From: an uncultured Acidobacteriota bacterium
Lineage (GTDB): Bacteria > Acidobacteriota > Terriglobia > Terriglobales > Acidobacteriaceae
NCBI GenBank assembly: GCA_903832055.1
Contig: CAILAC010000002.1
Coordinates: 310,001 to 374,000 of the forward strand
DNA length: 64,000 nt
Direction of reading: 5' to 3'
The position numbers and the translations under genes were made by a program. Position 1 is the stretch's first letter, and the number at the start of each line of letters is the position of its first letter. Shown in pieces: positions 32,613 through 41,173 of this stretch. Under the pieces are notes generated by a model. The model saw nothing but the letters and a program-made list of their open reading frames with translations. It did not search any database and was not told where the DNA came from.

Positions 32613-33581
32613 TTGGCGATTAAGGAATTTATCAAGCATCATTATCGGCATTTCAACGCGGCTTCGCTGGTGGATGCGGCGGAGGCTTATATCAAGCTGA
32701 TTGATGGCGGCGGGAAGATGTTCCTGACCATGGGCGGTGCGATGAGCACGGCGGAGCTCGGGCTGAGCCTGGCGGAGATGATCCGGCAGGGGAAGGTGCA
32801 TGCGATTACCTGTACGGGCGCAAACCTGGAAGAGGACGTATTTAACCTGGTGGCGCATGACTTTTATGAGCGCGTGCCGAACTACCGCGACCTGACGCCT
32901 GAGGACGAAGTAAAGCTGCTGGACCGGCACATGAACCGGGTCACTGACACGTGCATTCCAGAGATGGAGGCGATGCGACGGATTGAGAAAGTGGTTCTGA
33001 AGGAGTGGATGAAGGCGGATGCGGCTGGTGAGCGGTATTTTCCGCACGAGTTCATGTACAAGATACTGCTGTCGGGGGATTTGAAGGATTCGTATCAGAT
33101 TGACCCGAAGAACAGCTGGCTGCTGGCGGCGGCGGAGCGGAATCTGCCAATGTTTGTGCCGGGCTGGGAGGATTCGACGCTGGGGAACATGTTTGCCGGG
33201 CACTGCATTGAGGGCGATGTAAAGAAGGTGCACACGGTGCGGACCGGCATCGAATACATGATGGAGCTGGCGGAGTGGTATACGGCGACGACGGCGGAGG
33301 TGCCGCTGGGATTCTTCCAGATTGCGGGCGGGATTGCCGGGGATTTTCCGATCTGCGTTGTGCCGATGCTGCACCAGGATTTGCAGAGGCCGGAGGTTCC
33401 GCTGTGGGCTTACTTCTGCCAGATTTCTGACTCGACGACGAGTTATGGATCGTATTCAGGCGCGGTGCCGAACGAGAAGATTACGTGGGGCAAGCTGGGC
33501 GTGGATACGCCGAAGTTCATTATTGAGTCCGACGCGACGATTGTTGCGCCGCTGGTGTTTGCTTACGTTCTGGGCTGGTAG
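32613..33581 (+). CDS. Bacterial deoxyhypusine synthase-like protein
   Basis: About 322 residues (TTG 32613 with GAGGGG eight bases before; GTG 32604 is an alternative). The NAD-binding MFLTMGGAMSTAELGLSLAEMI, ITCTGANLEEDVFNLVAHDFY, CIEGDVKKVHTVRTGIEYMMELAEWY and SYGSYSGAVPNEKITWGKLG segments are those of the deoxyhypusine synthase family. The lysine in TWGKLG, near residue 294, aligns with the catalytic lysine of the eukaryotic enzyme. Bacteria lack eIF5A, so the protein may transfer the aminobutyl group of spermidine to another acceptor such as putrescine (homospermidine synthesis) or an unknown protein. It closes the tight plus-strand run from 29970. Confidence 0.88.
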   Translation: MAIKEFIKHHYRHFNAASLVDAAEAYIKLIDGGGKMFLTMGGAMSTAELGLSLAEMIRQGKVHAITCTGANLEEDVFNLVAHDFYERVPNYRDLTPEDEVKLLDRHMNRVTDTCIPEMEAMRRIEKVVLKEWMKADAAGERYFPHEFMYKILLSGDLKDSYQIDPKNSWLLAAAERNLPMFVPGWEDSTLGNMFAGHCIEGDVKKVHTVRTGIEYMMELAEWYTATTAEVPLGFFQIAGGIAGDFPICVVPMLHQDLQRPEVPLWAYFCQISDSTTSYGSYSGAVPNEKITWGKLGVDTPKFIIESDATIVAPLVFAYVLGW

Positions 33582-33852
33582 ATTCCGCCCTGATTCCTGC
33601 TCGATTCTGGCTGCGACGACAAGAAAGCAGCCAGGATGGGCATCCAGAATAGACTAGAAGTTTCTCTCCGCATCCACTGAGGAATTCCATTGGAAGGCGT
33701 TATGCAATCGTGATAACGTCTTGAGCAGCGGAGTCTGCCTGTTTTTTCGACACACTTCCCCTGTTTGAATCACTGAATACTGAACGGTGCTGCGGGCTTA
33801 GCGTATCCCGACCCGGCACTCCTGATTGCTTTGATGAAGACCCGGCCTGACG

Positions 33853-35817
33853 ATGGATACAACTTCAGAAGGAAAGATCGGTAAATACGAGATCATCCGC
33901 GTTTTAGGGCGTGGGGGCATGGGCGAAGTTGTGCTTGCGCAGGACCGCGATCTTGGCCGCCGAGTGGCGATCAAGCGCCCCTTCAAGACGGCGAATGGTG
34001 AGGGTTTTGCGCGCTTCCAGGTGGAGGCCCGGGCGGCTACGCTGCGCCACCCCAATATTCCAGCAGTGTATGAGATGGGCGAGCAGGATGGACTGCCGTT
34101 CATTGCGATGGAGTTTGTGGAAGGTGAGCCGCTCGACAAGGTGATCTCGTCGGGGCGATCGCTGGAGCTGATTCAAAAGCTCAGCATTATTGAGCAGGTG
34201 TGCTCAGCGCTGGGGCACGCGCATGAAAAAGGCATTATTCATCGTGACATCAAGCCAGCCAATGTGATTTTGCAGGCCGATGGCGTGGCCAAGATCATCG
34301 ATTTTGGCATTGCCAAAATCATGACGCCAGACGCCAACACCGGGCTGACGCAGACGAGCCAGATCATCGGTTCTCTTCATTACATTGCGCCGGAGCGGTT
34401 CAAGGGCGAGACGGTTGATGGACGATCGGATATTTTCTCTGCCGGGGTGATGCTTTACCTGCTGCTGACGGGGAAGCTGCCGTTTACCGGTGGAGAAGAG
34501 ACGGCGTTTTACAAGATTGTGAACGAGGCTGCGACGCCGCTGGGCGCGCACCTGCACGAGTATCCGCCGGCGCTGGACGCAATCATGGACCAGGCGTTGG
34601 CGAAGAATCCGAACCTGCGTTACTCGACGGCGGAGGACTTCGCCGACGCGCTGCATGAGGTGATTGAGGAGCTGAAGCGGAGCCGGGTGGCGCAGCTTTT
34701 TGATGATGCGGAGCGTTTGACGACGGAGAGTCGCTTTGCGCCGGCACTGGAGTTGCTGGAAGAGGCGATGAAGCTCGATCCGGCAAATACGCAGGTGCGG
34801 AAGCTGCGCAAGTTTGTTCGCGAGCACCAGGACCGGAGCAAGCGTGCGGAGCGAATTCGGGAGCTGATTCGGCGTGCTGACGAGATGCTTGCGCTGGAGA
34901 ACTTTGCCGAAGCGCTGTCTGCCCTGAAGGAAGCGCAGGCGATTGATCCTGCGGCGGCAGAGTTGGGTGCTCGTCTGCAGGCGGCCGAAGAACAGAAGCG
35001 GCGCTATGAAATCACCGTGAATGCATTGGCGGCAGCGGCCTCGGCGCGGGATCGTGGTGACATCACAGGCGCACTGAGAATGGTGGAAAAGGGGCTCAAG
35101 AATGACCCTGAAAACGCCAAATTGCAGAGTGCTCTGGCTGTGCTGGCGAAGCAGGCCGAGCGAGAAGCACAAAAGGGAAAGCTTGAAGAGCTGCTGGAGC
35201 AGGCGCGAAATGAGGTTGGTTCGCGGCATTTTTCGGCGGTGGAAGGATTGTTGCACGAAGCGGAGGCGCTGGACCCATCTCACCCTGAGATTGACAAGCT
35301 GCGCCGCGAGGTAGCGCGGATCAAGGAGCTTGAGGAACGCCGCCAACTGCTGGATGAGATTCAAAAGCGGATCAACGAGTTTGTGCGCACCGACAACTTT
35401 GATGCGGCAACGGACCTGGTGAACCGGGCAATTGAGAAGCTGCCGACAGAAGGGTTGCTGCATCGGCTGAAGGCCGAGGTTGACGCGGAATCGGCAAAGT
35501 TCCAGGCAAAGCGGCTGGTGGAGGATTCGATCGCGGCGGCTCGGGAGCTGTTTGCGACATCGCCGATGGAAGCACTGACGCTCTTGCAGAAGGCGATTGA
35601 GCAGGCTCCTGGAGAAGAACGTCTCATTGCATACGCGAAGTCGCTGCGGGAGCAGTTTGACGCACTGCGTGTGGACCAGCTGCATGAGAACACGCTGCGC
35701 CAGGCGCGTGAGTTGCTGGCGGCGAAGCAATACGACAAGGCGATTGGGGTTCTGGAGTCGTTTCAACTGGAATTTGGCGGCCACGCGATTTGCCGCTCTA
35801 CGACCATCTCAACCTGA
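33853..35817 (+). CDS. Ser/Thr protein kinase with TPR/coiled-coil region, 3' end altered
   Basis: Residues 11-275 are a complete Hanks-type kinase: GRGGMGEV glycine loop, VAIKRP, HRDIKPANV catalytic loop, DFGIAK and APERF. Residues 285-640 are TPR-like helices (FAPALELLEEAMKLDPANTQ, FAEALSALKEAQAIDPAAAE, ITGALRMVEKGLKNDPENAK). The last 12 residues (HAICRSTTIST) do not belong: from about 35783 the DNA encodes tssK in another frame. The gene therefore seems to have lost its original 3' end in a deletion joining it to tssK. In type VI systems such kinases (PpkA-like) control activity by phosphorylation. Soluble; no membrane helix is seen. Confidence 0.85.
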   Translation: MDTTSEGKIGKYEIIRVLGRGGMGEVVLAQDRDLGRRVAIKRPFKTANGEGFARFQVEARAATLRHPNIPAVYEMGEQDGLPFIAMEFVEGEPLDKVISSGRSLELIQKLSIIEQVCSALGHAHEKGIIHRDIKPANVILQADGVAKIIDFGIAKIMTPDANTGLTQTSQIIGSLHYIAPERFKGETVDGRSDIFSAGVMLYLLLTGKLPFTGGEETAFYKIVNEAATPLGAHLHEYPPALDAIMDQALAKNPNLRYSTAEDFADALHEVIEELKRSRVAQLFDDAERLTTESRFAPALELLEEAMKLDPANTQVRKLRKFVREHQDRSKRAERIRELIRRADEMLALENFAEALSALKEAQAIDPAAAELGARLQAAEEQKRRYEITVNALAAAASARDRGDITGALRMVEKGLKNDPENAKLQSALAVLAKQAEREAQKGKLEELLEQARNEVGSRHFSAVEGLLHEAEALDPSHPEIDKLRREVARIKELEERRQLLDEIQKRINEFVRTDNFDAATDLVNRAIEKLPTEGLLHRLKAEVDAESAKFQAKRLVEDSIAAARELFATSPMEALTLLQKAIEQAPGEERLIAYAKSLREQFDALRVDQLHENTLRQARELLAAKQYDKAIGVLESFQLEFGGHAICRSTTIST

Positions 35818-36278
35818 GCAAGGTCTTCACCGACCTGGACGAAAAGCTGCGCCTGCTGCTTGAGACCGTCGTCCCGACTAATGTTGTCTCCCTGCCGCTG
35901 AAGCACGTGAACAACACCATCTACGCGACCGCAATCGACAAAGACAAGTACCTGAGCAACACCCGCATGTACCTGGCCTTCAATGCTGATACGAGCGAAG
36001 ACGCAATTATCCGCAAGGTTCCTCAGTTGGTTAAGGTCTGTTCGGCATCACACATTGATCAGTTGATCAGCAGCGCTCTGCCGGGCATTCAACTCACCCA
36101 TGTACCGACGCCGCCAAGCGCAATTCCCATCAAGATGAAGTATCAGTACTTCAGCATGAATCAGGCCGGGCCAGCCTGGGACACGGTGACCCGTGCCCGC
36201 AATCTCGCTGCCCATGTTCCAGGCGATTTTTCCAATCCGCAGATGGAGTTGATCATCCTGCTGCCACAGGCGGGCTGA
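35790..36278 (+). pseudogene. 5'-truncated tssK copy (C-terminal third)
   Basis: The 162-residue frame (TTG 35790) aligns along its whole length with the last third of the full tssK that follows: LPLYDHLNLSKVF vs LPAYDHKELGTQF, IRKVPQLVKVCSASHIDQLI vs ISRVPKLVKTCSQRFVLELI, ALPGIQLTHVPTPP vs ALPGLPLNHLLVPP, KYQYFSMNQAGPAWDTV vs ESQYFAVNRSGPCWEHI. Its N-terminal two thirds are missing. It is joined to the kinase gene and overlaps its end by 28 bases. Divergence from the intact copy is considerable, so it is an old paralogue, not a fresh duplication. It might still be translated from TTG, but a working TssK needs the N-terminal domain. Confidence 0.75.
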
Positions 36279-36283
36279 CAAGC

Positions 36284-37639
36284 ATGAAACAACTGACAAA
36301 ACCCGTGTGGTCAGAAGGTATGTACCTGGGGCCTCATCATTTCCAGGCACAGAACCGCTACTTCGAAGACTCGCTCAACTTTGTGACAGCGAGCCTGTGG
36401 CGCGATGCCTACGGCTTTGCCGGACTGCAGTTTGACGCCGACGCCTTGCGCAACGGGACAATCTCACTGGCACATGCGCGCGGACTGTTTGAGGATGGGC
36501 TGGCATTTGATCTGCCGGGCTCTGATGCAGCACCGGAGCCGCGCGACTTCAGAGCGTTGTTTTCGCCGGTCGCCGACCACCTGACGCTGTATCTGGCTGT
36601 GCCCGTCGATCTGCCCGACGGACGCAATACGAGTCTGGATGCGAACAACGCTTCGACCCTTCGCTTCCACGGCGTTGAACAGCCCATGCCCGACCAGAAC
36701 ACCGGGCGCGACGAAAAGCCCATCCGGGTAGGTCGCAAAAATCTACAATTATTGAGCGAAGCCGAGATCACAGACAAAGTAGCCAGCCTGCCTCTGGTGC
36801 GTGTGTTGCGCGATGGCTCGGGGCGCTTTGAGGCTGATGCTACGTTCATTCCGCCCTGCCTCAATCTGAGCGCCAGCCCGGGGCTTACCGGCATGCTGCG
36901 ACGGCTGATTGAGATTCTGGACGAGAAGAGCACAGTCTTTACGAACGAACAGCAACAGCGTAATGGAGTGTTTCAGGCAGGCATGTCGGCGCGCCACGTG
37001 GCTCAGTACTGGTTTCTGCATGCGCTGAACTCAAATGTCTCGGCTCTGCGGCATTTTCTGCTGTCAAAACATGCCCATCCACAGGAACTCTTCCGCGAGA
37101 TGTCGCGTCTGGCCGGGGCCCTGTGTACATTTGGTCTGGATGTGCATCCTCGCTCGCTGCCAGCGTATGACCACAAGGAACTTGGGACGCAATTTGCCGC
37201 GCTTGATGACCACATCCGCCGCCACCTTGAGATTGTCATGCCTTCCAAGGCAATCAAGATTCCTCTGAAGGCGGTTGAGAGCTTCCTGTACCACGGCGAA
37301 CTACGCGATGAGCGCTGCCTGGGGCCATCGCGCTGGATTCTCGAAATCAGCTCACCGATTGGTGAAGCTGACCTGATCAGCCGCGTTCCCAAGCTGGTGA
37401 AGACCTGTTCGCAGCGCTTTGTGCTGGAACTGATCAAGCGTGCGCTGCCCGGCTTGCCCCTCAATCATCTGCTGGTGCCGCCGCCGCAGATTGCAGCGCG
37501 TGTCGAGAGCCAGTATTTTGCTGTTAATCGCAGTGGACCCTGCTGGGAGCACATCGTGCAGACGCGGCAAATAGGCGTCTATGTACCCGGTGAAATCCCC
37601 TCGCCGGAATTGACATTGATTGTGTTGCTGGACGAGTAG
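36284..37639 (+). CDS. tssK: Type VI secretion baseplate subunit TssK
   Basis: 451 residues, normal for the family, starting KPVWSEGMYLGPHHFQAQNRY, the invariant TssK opening. The middle includes LRDGSGRFEADATFIPPCLNL and LHALNSNVSALRHF, and the C-terminal domain ends YFAVNRSGPCWEHIVQ ... GVYVPGEIPSPELTLIVLL. TssK trimers link the T6SS baseplate to the TssJLM membrane complex. It follows the truncated copy by five bases. No other tss gene occurs in the window (no TssB/C sheath, Hcp, VgrG, ClpV, TssL/M), so it is an orphan here, perhaps the remainder of a partly deleted cluster or serving a system elsewhere. Confidence 0.92.
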   Translation: MKQLTKPVWSEGMYLGPHHFQAQNRYFEDSLNFVTASLWRDAYGFAGLQFDADALRNGTISLAHARGLFEDGLAFDLPGSDAAPEPRDFRALFSPVADHLTLYLAVPVDLPDGRNTSLDANNASTLRFHGVEQPMPDQNTGRDEKPIRVGRKNLQLLSEAEITDKVASLPLVRVLRDGSGRFEADATFIPPCLNLSASPGLTGMLRRLIEILDEKSTVFTNEQQQRNGVFQAGMSARHVAQYWFLHALNSNVSALRHFLLSKHAHPQELFREMSRLAGALCTFGLDVHPRSLPAYDHKELGTQFAALDDHIRRHLEIVMPSKAIKIPLKAVESFLYHGELRDERCLGPSRWILEISSPIGEADLISRVPKLVKTCSQRFVLELIKRALPGLPLNHLLVPPPQIAARVESQYFAVNRSGPCWEHIVQTRQIGVYVPGEIPSPELTLIVLLDE

Positions 37640-37889
37640 CTGCACCTCACTGAATCTCAGCGAACAAAAGCTTCATCGATTCCAAACTTCAACCTCACTG
37701 CTGCGAACGAAGAAAAGATGGTTGAATTCACTGTGATTGAAGGATCAACCGCGCTCATGGGACTGCATAGCTCAGCGGCGACAAGGCGATGCCGTGAAAT
37801 CGAATCAATTCACCGTATTCCGGCGATTCTTTCTGCACAAACCGCGACTGCGCCCGCTAGTCTAAGAGCGTATTTCATGGGCTAAGCGT

Positions 37890-38894
37890 ATGAATGAGCT
37901 TCGACTCTCGACCGCGTGGACGCTGCACGGATTGCGTGCCATCGTCCTGGAAAATCGTTTCCTTCAACTGGTGATTCTGCCTCAGGCCGGCGGAAAGATC
38001 TGGCAGATCACGTACAAGCCGCTTGATGCTCCCCTGCTGTGGAATAACCCCCGCATCGTCCCTGCCCGCCACACCATTCACGCGCACTACGACGACTTGT
38101 GGAGCGGCGGCTGGGATGAGTTGTTCCCCAACGATGAAGCAGGTTTGCTGCAAGGCGAGTTTCTGCCGGACCATGGTGAACTGTGGACCGGCGACTGGCA
38201 TGCGGAGCCGTTTGAAGACAGCGACAGCATCGGCGTTCGCCTGCGTTTCACCACGCCGATCAGCTGCTTCCTTGTGGAGAGAACGATTCGTCTCAGGGCT
38301 GGCAGCGGCCGATTTGAGATTGACTACCGTTTCACCAACCAGAATTCCGAAGTGTACCCCTTCCTGTGGAAGTTGCATCCTGCCTTTGCCGTTTCTGCCC
38401 AGCACCGCATTGATTTCCCCCAGATGACGGCGGTTCGCGAACCGGGATTTCCGGGCACGCTCGGCGAGGCACCCTTGAGTTTCGCCTGGCCCCACGCACA
38501 GTTGGGCGCGAGCAGCCTGGACCTGCGCAATGTTCCAGATGCGTCTTCGCGAGCAGTACATTTCTTTTACGGAACTGAAATGGCAGCGGGCTGGTGCGCC
38601 ATGACGAACCGCGCCAATGGCCTGGCCACCGTATTGCGCTTTGATCCTGAGGTCTTTTCAAGCTGCTGGCTTTTTGCGAGCCACGGCGGCTGGCGCAATC
38701 TCAATGTTGCGGTGCTCGAACCGGCGACCGGCTATCCATTTCAGACGCAGGCGATGATCGATGCGGAGCGGGCGCGCTGGCTGGCTCCCGGAGAAAGCCT
38801 GGAGACGTCCGTGCTTTTCGCAACCGCCGAAGGGTTGAAATCCGTTGGCGGAATCGATGCAAGCGGACAGATCTATCCGGGAGATGAATCGTAG
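37890..38894 (+). CDS. Aldose-epimerase/mutarotase-like protein
   Basis: 334 residues with the galactose-mutarotase-type beta-sandwich pattern: LQLVILPQAGGKIWQITYKP (the family's PxxGG entry), DDLWSGGWDELFPND, RTIRLRAGSGRFEIDYRFTN, LWKLHPAFAVSAQHRIDFP (conserved His) and a C-terminal GWRNLNVAVLEPATGYPF. It lacks a signal peptide, so it is cytoplasmic. It may interconvert sugar anomers for the sugar-oxidation genes downstream. The assignment to a named enzyme is uncertain; related proteins include DUF4432/DUF5107-type homologues. Confidence 0.72.
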   Translation: MNELRLSTAWTLHGLRAIVLENRFLQLVILPQAGGKIWQITYKPLDAPLLWNNPRIVPARHTIHAHYDDLWSGGWDELFPNDEAGLLQGEFLPDHGELWTGDWHAEPFEDSDSIGVRLRFTTPISCFLVERTIRLRAGSGRFEIDYRFTNQNSEVYPFLWKLHPAFAVSAQHRIDFPQMTAVREPGFPGTLGEAPLSFAWPHAQLGASSLDLRNVPDASSRAVHFFYGTEMAAGWCAMTNRANGLATVLRFDPEVFSSCWLFASHGGWRNLNVAVLEPATGYPFQTQAMIDAERARWLAPGESLETSVLFATAEGLKSVGGIDASGQIYPGDES

Positions 38895-38911
38895 GGCTGC
38901 GATGATGCCGA

Positions 38912-39373
38912 CTATGCCTGAGTCTGGGACTGGGTTTGGGACTGAGCTTGGGCTGGTGCCTCAATCGAGAGCAGAATCGCGGCGGCAATCGCAACGACTG
39001 CTCCCGCCATCTGCATCCAAGTCAGGCGCTCGCCGAGCAGCGCGACGGCCAGTCCCACAGTGAGCAGCGGATAGAGCGAAATGAGCGAGATGACGATCGA
39101 TGCTTTGCCGCCCGATTCGAGGGCGCGAAAGCTGGTCCAGGCCCCCAGACCATTCAGCGCCCCGCCGGCAATCGAGGCAAGCACAACGACTGTGCCCAGG
39201 CCCCAGTGAGGCCGAGCGACCACCAGCACCGCGGCTGAGAGCGCCACCATTGCCCAGCAGAACCACAGAAACGAGCGTTCACTGGAGATGGCGTTTGTCG
39301 AGAGCTTTTGCGTAACGCCCGTCACGCCCCAAAAGGCCAGGGCAAGCATCGCAAATCCAAGCCAGATATGCAT
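38912..39373 (-). CDS. Half-size EamA-type transporter subunit B
   Basis: 153 residues, about five helices, a single EamA domain: MHIWLGFAMLALAFWGVTGV, SFLWFCWAMVALSAAVLVV, GALNGLGAWTSFRALESGGKASIVISL, SLYPLLTVGLAVALLGERLTW. The start ATG 39373 has AAGGAG nine bases before it; a GTG at 39391 is less likely. The C-terminus is a Gln/Ser/Thr repeat (QAQSQTQSQTQ) encoded by a short tandem repeat. It lies directly after a second half-size EamA gene; together they equal one ten-helix DMT carrier and probably work as a heterodimer. Confidence 0.85.
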   Translation of the reverse strand: MHIWLGFAMLALAFWGVTGVTQKLSTNAISSERSFLWFCWAMVALSAAVLVVARPHWGLGTVVVLASIAGGALNGLGAWTSFRALESGGKASIVISLISLYPLLTVGLAVALLGERLTWMQMAGAVVAIAAAILLSIEAPAQAQSQTQSQTQA

Positions 39374-39401
39374 ATCGAGATTCTCCTTCACCAGTTCAGG
39401 C

Positions 39402-39857
39402 TCAAGCGCTCAACAGATAAATTGCCACAAAGGCCAGCGCAAGCCCAATCCACTGGGTGCGACCCAGGCGCTCCTTCAAAAACAGAACCGCGAGCAACAC
39501 CGTCACCATCGGAAACAGTGCCGTAACTGGCGCAACAATCGAGGCTTCCCCGCCCTTGACGAGGGCTTGAAAAAAGGCGAGGTTGCCAAGTCCGCCGAGT
39601 ATGCCGGTGAGGAAAGCCCAGAAGACTCCCTTGCGCCGCGCAGGCGCGTCCTCTCGGGGACTGTGCTTCCAAACGGTCCAGCCGACAAAGACCATCAGTG
39701 GGATCAGTCCCACGGTGTACAGCAGCTGATTCACGTAAACGTCCACGCCATTCGAGGCCACCTTGGAAACGAGGCCCCAGGCGCCCCACAGCACGATCGT
39801 CAAGATAGACCAGAGCAGCCAGACTGGCAGCTTGCGCGATTTTGTTTCCTGGTTCAT
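39402..39857 (-). CDS. Half-size EamA-type transporter subunit A
   Basis: 151 residues with one EamA domain: LLWSILTIVLWGAWGLVSKVA, VNQLLYTVGLIPLMVFVGW, GVFWAFLTGILGGLGNLAFFQALVKGG and FPMVTVLLAVLFLKERLGRTQW. It has the WGxxG first-helix motif and the conserved KERL end also seen in its downstream partner. Divergent from the dehydratase gene at 40040, so the pair may export or import a sugar acid or related metabolite; the substrate is unknown. It begins an apparent two-gene operon on the minus strand. Confidence 0.85.
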   Translation of the reverse strand: MNQETKSRKLPVWLLWSILTIVLWGAWGLVSKVASNGVDVYVNQLLYTVGLIPLMVFVGWTVWKHSPREDAPARRKGVFWAFLTGILGGLGNLAFFQALVKGGEASIVAPVTALFPMVTVLLAVLFLKERLGRTQWIGLALAFVAIYLLSA

Positions 39858-40039
39858 GCAGTGCTACCTCGTTACCGGCGGTTTGCCTACAGGGGAGCAT
39901 ACTGGCCGCAGCGCGCATGAGCAATGGCATCGAGACAGGTTAAATCGCGTTTTGCGGTTCATTCTTTCGCTATGACTGTTTGCCCTTCCTGTGACAGGGA
40001 GCGCGGCATTATCATCGGGCCGACGAGAGGAATTTTGCC

Positions 40040-41173
40040 ATGAAGATCACTGCTGTAGAGGCCATCCACCTGCGCGCCGAAGATCCGCTGATTGAGCTGT
40101 TCGATGGCTCCTATGATGACTGCGTCCTGGTCGTTCACACCGACAGCGGACTTACCGGAATTGGCGAAACGGAGTCGATGGCACCAGCGATTCAGGCCAT
40201 CGTGCGCGGCCCGTCGGCGCACAATCACGCGCGGTCACTCTCGGCCGTGCTGGTCGGCGCGGACCCGGCTGATCCGGTTGAACTGTGGCACCGCATGTAC
40301 GACTCAACTGACTACGTTGGCCGGCGCGGCCTGGCCATGCACGCCATTGGCGGCGTTGACCTGGCGCTGTGGGACCTGCGCGGAAAGATCGAAGGCAAGC
40401 CTGTCCACGAACTGCTTGGCGGCGCCAGGCGCGACCGCTTGCCTGCATACGGCACCATCTATCCGATGGCACAGACTCCTGAGGAAGTGCGGGCGCAGGT
40501 CGCGGCGGGGCAGGCGAGAAATCTGCGCAACTTCAAATTTGCAGCCGACCCGTGGTGGCTCGATGACATCGCGCTTACTGGTCGCCTGCTCTCAGCGGCA
40601 CGCGAACAGGCTGGCCCTGACGCCCACCTGATCGTCGATGCCGCGCTCTCATACCGTACGGCATCAGAAGGCCTGCGACTTTTCCCCATCTACCGTGAAG
40701 TCGGGATCTGGTTTCTTGAGGCACCGCTGCCTCTTGACGATGTTGAAGGCCACCTGGAAATGAGCAAACACGGTTTGGCCACCGGAGTTGGCGATCTGGG
40801 CCTGACTCACGTGCGCGAGTTCATTGAGATGATGGACGTGGGCGGCGCCAGCATCTGCCAGCCGGATATTTCCCAGGTCGGCGGCTTTACCGGCATTCAG
40901 CAGATTGCTGCCGCAGCCTACGCGCGCGGCAAACGAGTCATCACGCACGGGTACAAAACCAATATCGAGATTGCCGCCAACCTGCATTTTCTGGCGGCCC
41001 AACCCAATGTCGAACCTCTGGAGTTCTCGCTGAGCCACTCGCCCCTGCGCTGGCACACGACGAACGAACACTTTCCGGTTGAGGCTGACGGGATGGTTCG
41101 CGTGCCCAATTCACCTGGGCTCGGAGTCACGCTCAATATGGAAACGATCGAACGCTACCGATTCAATGCTTAA
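40040..41173 (+). CDS. Enolase-superfamily sugar-acid dehydratase (mandelate racemase type)
   Basis: 377 residues: N-terminal capping domain (ITAVEAIHLRAEDPLIELFDGSYDDCVLVV) and a TIM barrel with AMHAIGGVDLALWDLRGKIEGKPVHELLGG, metal ligands in LIVDAALSYR, FLEAPLPLDD and TGVGDLGL, the Asp of CQPDISQVGG and the catalytic His of ITHGYKTNI. These place it in the mandelate racemase subgroup (galactonate/fuconate-like dehydratases). Two details are unusual: the general KxK motif reads NFKF, and the third metal ligand is Asp (GVGD) instead of Glu. It converges with the alcohol dehydrogenase gene, overlapping by four bases. Confidence 0.85.
   Translation: MKITAVEAIHLRAEDPLIELFDGSYDDCVLVVHTDSGLTGIGETESMAPAIQAIVRGPSAHNHARSLSAVLVGADPADPVELWHRMYDSTDYVGRRGLAMHAIGGVDLALWDLRGKIEGKPVHELLGGARRDRLPAYGTIYPMAQTPEEVRAQVAAGQARNLRNFKFAADPWWLDDIALTGRLLSAAREQAGPDAHLIVDAALSYRTASEGLRLFPIYREVGIWFLEAPLPLDDVEGHLEMSKHGLATGVGDLGLTHVREFIEMMDVGGASICQPDISQVGGFTGIQQIAAAAYARGKRVITHGYKTNIEIAANLHFLAAQPNVEPLEFSLSHSPLRWHTTNEHFPVEADGMVRVPNSPGLGVTLNMETIERYRFNA

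Noticed and set aside
29930-33581. The phosphotransferase-pnuC pair as an NAD-salvage transport/kinase unit
   Set aside because: The APH-type fold is not that of known nicotinamide riboside kinases; gene coupling alone is too weak.
34204-35784. 526-residue minus-strand frame opposite the kinase gene
   Set aside because: Leu/Arg/Gln-rich antisense shadow; the plus strand encodes a clear kinase and TPRs.
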